In this document: piece after piece, positions 61,045 to 64,000 of the stretch | Layout: every line of letters starts with the position of its first letter | How positions within the stretch are numbered: the stretch's first letter is position 1 | NCBI RefSeq assembly: GCF_001894925.1 | Contig: NZ_BCXD01000006.1 | Coordinates: forward strand, 62,001-126,000 | Length of the DNA: 64,000 nt | Direction of reading: 5' to 3' | Source: Rhodococcus rhodnii NBRC 100604 | Lineage (GTDB): Bacteria > Actinomycetota > Actinomycetes > Mycobacteriales > Mycobacteriaceae | Program-made: the position numbers and the translations under genes | Notes under the pieces: generated by a model | Told to the model about the DNA's origin: nothing | The model's input: only the letters and a program-made list of their open reading frames with translations | Database searches by the model: none

Positions 61045-63678
61045 ATGGCGGTAGTGGACGACAGAGGACACTCCGACTACTCCGACTCCGACGTCGGGGA
61101 GGAGTTCGGGCGGCAGCCACCCCACGACATGGCCGCGGAGCAGTCCGTGCTCGGCGGCATGCTGCTGTCGAAGGACGCCGTCGCCGACGTCCTCGAGGTG
61201 CTACGCCCGGGCGACTTCTACCGCCCCGCGCACCAGAGCATCTACGACGCGATCCTCGATCTCTACAGCAAGGGTGAGCCCGCGGACCCCGTCACGGTGT
61301 CCGCCGAACTCGACCGCAAGGGCGAGCTGCGTCGCGTCGGCGGTGCGCCGTACCTCGTGACCCTCACGCAGACCGTCCCCACGGCGGCGAACGCCGGCTA
61401 CTACGCCGAGATCGTCGCGGAGAAGTCGATCCTGCGGCGCCTCGTGGACGCGGGCACGCGCATCGTCCAGTACGGCTACACGGGCGCCGACGGCCAGGAC
61501 GTCGCGGAGGTCGTCGATCGCGCGCAGGCCGAGATCTTCGAGGTCACCGAGCGGCGGACCACCGAGGACTTCGTGCCCCTCGAAGAGCTGCTGCAGCCGA
61601 CGATGGACGAGATCGACTCGATCGCGTCGCGCGGCGGTATCTCGCTCGGCGTCCCCACCGGCTTCGCCGAACTCGACGAGGTCACCAACGGGCTGCATCC
61701 CGGGCAGATGATCATCGTCGCGGCCCGGCCTGGCGTCGGCAAGGCTCTGGCGCTGGACACTCCGCTCGCAACTCCCGAGGGCTGGACGACGATGGGCGAC
61801 GTTCGGGTGGGCGACCTGCTCATCGGGGCGGACGGCGCACCGACGCGGGTCGTCGCGGCCACGGACGTCATGACGGATCGGCCGTGTTACGAGGTCGAAT
61901 TCTCGGACGGAACCGTGATCGTCGCCGACGAGCAGCATCAGTGGCTCACGGACACGCGGGCATCTCGGAAGTCCGCCCAGGCGGCTGCTGCCGGATACAA
62001 CCGCTCCAAGAATCAGCGGACGTTCGCCGAGATCCGGACGACCGGCGAGATCGCAGAGACGCTGCGGTGCCCGACTGCCGATGCGCGGCTCAATCACTCG
62101 GTTCGCAACGCGAAGGCGCTGGAGCTGCCCGAGCAGGAACTACTGGTGCCGCCGTACACGCTGGGGGCGTGGCTCGGTGACGGCAGCAGCGCGTGTGCGC
62201 AGTTCACCACGGCCGATCCCGAGATCATCATGCATATGGAGGCCGAGGGGATCCATGCGGTTCCGTCGGCCGCCGCGGCGCTTCGATACACGTTGAAGCT
62301 TCCCGAGGCGCCGGCAAAGCCCACTCGTGACTGTGTCGTGTGTGGGAAGTCGTTCGTGCCGTTCACCAGCGAGGTCCGCACGTGTGGGCGTTCCTGCGGC
62401 GGCAAGGCCCGCTTCCTTTCGGATCCGGTGCCTGCTCCCACGTGCGGTCGCTGTGGTGGACCGTCGATCGGTCTGCGGATGTGCCAGAAGTGCCGGAACG
62501 AGGTGGGGACGCTGCAGGCGTGCCTCCGCACCATCGGTGTTCTCGGCGACAAGCACATTCCTGCTCGATACCTGCGTGCCTCGGAGTCGCAGCGGCGTTC
62601 ACTGCTGGCGGGTCTGCTCGACACCGATGGAACGGTGACCGCCGGTGGTTCGGCGCAGTTCAGTGTCACGAGCGAGCGGTTGGCGAACGACGTCGCCGAA
62701 CTCGTGGTGAGCCTCGGATATCGCTGCCAGATGTCGCGTAAGCGGGTGCGTGGCCGCAGCGAGGAGTCGTCGACGGCGTACACCCTCACCTTCTCGACCG
62801 ACGACACGGTCTTCCGGTTGAGCCGAAAGGTTCTCACGCACAAGCAACGTCGTGCCGCTGTCAACACGGCGCGTTCGGACTCACGCTTCGTCGTCGACGT
62901 ACGCAAGGTCGATTCGATTCCGGTTCGGTGCGTCGAGGTCGACAACGCCGACCACATGTACGTGGCGGGGCGTGCGATGGTGCCGACCCACAACTCCACA
63001 CTCGGCATGGACTTCCTGCGGTCCTGCTCCATCAAGCACGGAATGTCTTCGGTGATGTTCTCGTTGGAGATGAGCAAGTCCGAGATCGTCATGCGTCTGC
63101 TGTCGGCGGAAGCGAAGATCAAGCTCGGCGACATGCGCTCGGGCAAGATGAACGACGACGACTGGACGCGGCTCGCGCGGCGCATGAGCGAGATCAGCGA
63201 GGCGCCGCTGTACATCGACGATTCGCCGAACCTCACGATGATGGAGATCCGTGCGAAGGCACGGCGGCTCAAGCAGAAGCACGACATCAAACTCGTCGTC
63301 GTCGACTACCTGCAGCTGATGACGTCCGGCAAGAAGGTCGAGTCACGCCAGCAGGAGGTCTCGGAGTTCTCGCGAAGCCTCAAGCTGCTCGCGAAGGAAC
63401 TCGAGGTTCCCGTCGTCGCGATCTGTCAGCTCAACCGTGGGCCCGAGCAGCGCACCGACAAGAAGCCGATGGTCTCGGACCTTCGTGAGTCCGGTTCGCT
63501 CGAGCAGGACGCCGACATGGTCATCCTGCTGCACCGCCCCGACGCGTTCGAGCGTGACGACCCGCGCGCCGGCGAAGCCGACCTCATCCTCGGCAAGCAC
63601 CGCAACGGCCCGACCGCCACGATCACCGTCGCGCACCAGCTTCACCTGTCCAAGTTCGTCGACATGGCCAGGGGCTGA
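61045..63678 (+). CDS. dnaB: Replicative DNA helicase DnaB with intein
   Basis: An 877-codon precursor that should splice to a 460-residue helicase. The N-terminal domain (PPHDMAAEQSVLGGMLLS) and the RecA-like motor (VVVDYLQLMTSGKK, QLNRGPEQRTDKKP, DLRESGSLEQDADMV) are intact. The intein (codons 234-650) splits the Walker A exactly between Lys and Ser (RPGVGK | STLGMDF). The helicase is therefore inactive until splicing. I chose the ATG at 61045 with GGAGGG upstream; a GTG at 61030 and an ATG at 61033 are alternatives. In M. tuberculosis DnaB the intein is recorded at a different, later position. Confidence 0.97.
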   Translation: MAVVDDRGHSDYSDSDVGEEFGRQPPHDMAAEQSVLGGMLLSKDAVADVLEVLRPGDFYRPAHQSIYDAILDLYSKGEPADPVTVSAELDRKGELRRVGGAPYLVTLTQTVPTAANAGYYAEIVAEKSILRRLVDAGTRIVQYGYTGADGQDVAEVVDRAQAEIFEVTERRTTEDFVPLEELLQPTMDEIDSIASRGGISLGVPTGFAELDEVTNGLHPGQMIIVAARPGVGKALALDTPLATPEGWTTMGDVRVGDLLIGADGAPTRVVAATDVMTDRPCYEVEFSDGTVIVADEQHQWLTDTRASRKSAQAAAAGYNRSKNQRTFAEIRTTGEIAETLRCPTADARLNHSVRNAKALELPEQELLVPPYTLGAWLGDGSSACAQFTTADPEIIMHMEAEGIHAVPSAAAALRYTLKLPEAPAKPTRDCVVCGKSFVPFTSEVRTCGRSCGGKARFLSDPVPAPTCGRCGGPSIGLRMCQKCRNEVGTLQACLRTIGVLGDKHIPARYLRASESQRRSLLAGLLDTDGTVTAGGSAQFSVTSERLANDVAELVVSLGYRCQMSRKRVRGRSEESSTAYTLTFSTDDTVFRLSRKVLTHKQRRAAVNTARSDSRFVVDVRKVDSIPVRCVEVDNADHMYVAGRAMVPTHNSTLGMDFLRSCSIKHGMSSVMFSLEMSKSEIVMRLLSAEAKIKLGDMRSGKMNDDDWTRLARRMSEISEAPLYIDDSPNLTMMEIRAKARRLKQKHDIKLVVVDYLQLMTSGKKVESRQQEVSEFSRSLKLLAKELEVPVVAICQLNRGPEQRTDKKPMVSDLRESGSLEQDADMVILLHRPDAFERDDPRAGEADLILGKHRNGPTATITVAHQLHLSKFVDMARG
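61744..62994 (+). mobile_element. DnaB intein, class 3 type, with LAGLIDADG endonuclease and zinc motifs
   Basis: 417 codons from Ala (ALALDTPLATPEGW) to Asn (AMVPTHN), followed by Ser as the +1 extein residue. The usual Cys/Ser1 is replaced by Ala. The Trp in block B (DEQHQWLTD), the Cys in block F (RCVEVDNADHMYVAG) and the Thr in block G (VPTHN) form the WCT set of class 3 inteins, which splice through the internal Cys. Endonuclease motifs are LGAWLGDGS (precursor residue 373) and LLAGLLDTDGTV (520). Between them are two C4 sets: C430/C433/C447/C451 and C467/C470/C480/C483. Confidence 0.9.
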
Positions 63679-63763
63679 CGGGCCTTCAACTGCCGCCCGG
63701 TCTGCACGCCCTACTGTGTCGGCCGTGCAGACCGGTCCGGGTCTCCTCATCGGAGGTGGTCGT

Positions 63764-64000
63764 TCACGCGGGAGTTGCGGCCCGCCTCTGAGCATCGGCC
63801 GCCCAGGGGCCGATCATCGGAATCCATTCGGTGACTTCGTAGGAAGCGACGTAGCCACGGCAGCGGAAGGGGTCGCCCTCGACGACTTCGACGACATCTG
63901 CCTTGCATGACGCTCGATAGATCATTGCCGCGCCGGCTTCCTCGTCGGCGGCGAACGGGCCGGATCCGAGAATCATGCCTCGTTCTGCCGCTTCGGAGAG
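63764..64000 (-). CDS. YCII-related small protein, 5' end outside window
   Basis: The 79 C-terminal codons of a YciI-like protein: ERGMILGSGPFAADEEAGAA, then DVVEVVEGDPFRCRGYVASY and VTEWIPMIGPWAAD. YciI-fold proteins are small dimeric enzymes or accessory domains of unclear function. The start lies beyond 64000; a short version could begin at an internal ATG at 63976. Convergent with dnaB. Confidence 0.78.
   Translation of the reverse strand, partial: LSEAAERGMILGSGPFAADEEAGAAMIYRASCKADVVEVVEGDPFRCRGYVASYEVTEWIPMIGPWAADAQRRAATPA

Overview
The window is GC-rich, densely coded actinobacterial chromosome. The right third (about 49.2-63.7 kb) has the order inositol-phosphate synthase / PadR / DUF5318 / class A PBP / GT87 / rpsF-ssb-rpsR-rplI-dnaB. 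This is the same order as the Mycobacterium tuberculosis ino1-to-dnaB segment, so the host is a mycolate-type actinomycete (Rhodococcus, Gordonia, Nocardia or a relative). Species cannot be read from the sequence. I saw no rRNA, tRNA, CRISPR array or insertion sequence.

Layout. 1-3.1 kb: acyl-CoA catabolism (synthetase cut by the window edge, dehydrogenase, enoyl-CoA hydratase). 3.3-8.3 kb: Gls24-like protein, deacetylase, asparaginase and a polar amino-acid ABC importer whose binding protein and permease are fused. 8.3-11.4 kb: TetR regulator, AidB-type acyl-CoA dehydrogenase and an LLM oxidoreductase. 11.4-16.1 kb: amino-acid permease, amino-acid dehydrogenase and Lrp regulator, divergent from 4-hydroxyphenylpyruvate dioxygenase. 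16.4-18 kb: DUF6131 peptide and the TIGR04338/DUF2786 pair. 18-29.2 kb: a complete C-P lyase locus (GntR regulator, phnGHI, a fused phnJ-phnK, phnL, phnM, then phnD, phnC, a double-length phnE and an inositol-monophosphatase-like gene). Both transcription units are preceded by tandem 11-nt PHO-box-like repeats. 29.3-33.7 kb: two tiny paralogous peptides, a DnaQ/TerB-like/BRCT protein and an internally duplicated membrane protein facing a TetR gene. 34.5-44.2 kb: the parts of a LpqY-SugABC-type sugar importer, with the ATPase about 5 kb from the rest. Between them lie a large LuxR regulator, a GAP-family remnant and an alkyl sulfatase with an in-frame TGA. 44.2-49.2 kb: secreted protein, class A PBP and an ABC-F ATPase behind an apparent WhiB7-type promoter, leader peptide and attenuator. 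49.2-64 kb: the conserved ino1-dnaB block.

The most notable features are the phnJ-phnK fusion and its double PHO-box control, and the tandem 34/33-residue peptides. The others are the attenuator-controlled ABC-F gene, and a 417-residue intein placed exactly inside the DnaB P-loop. The intein has class 3 residues (Ala1, Trp-Cys-Thr) and a homing endonuclease carrying two C4 zinc motifs. Many genes lack a Shine-Dalgarno but have TANNNT 6-8 nt before the start codon, which suggests frequent leaderless transcription.
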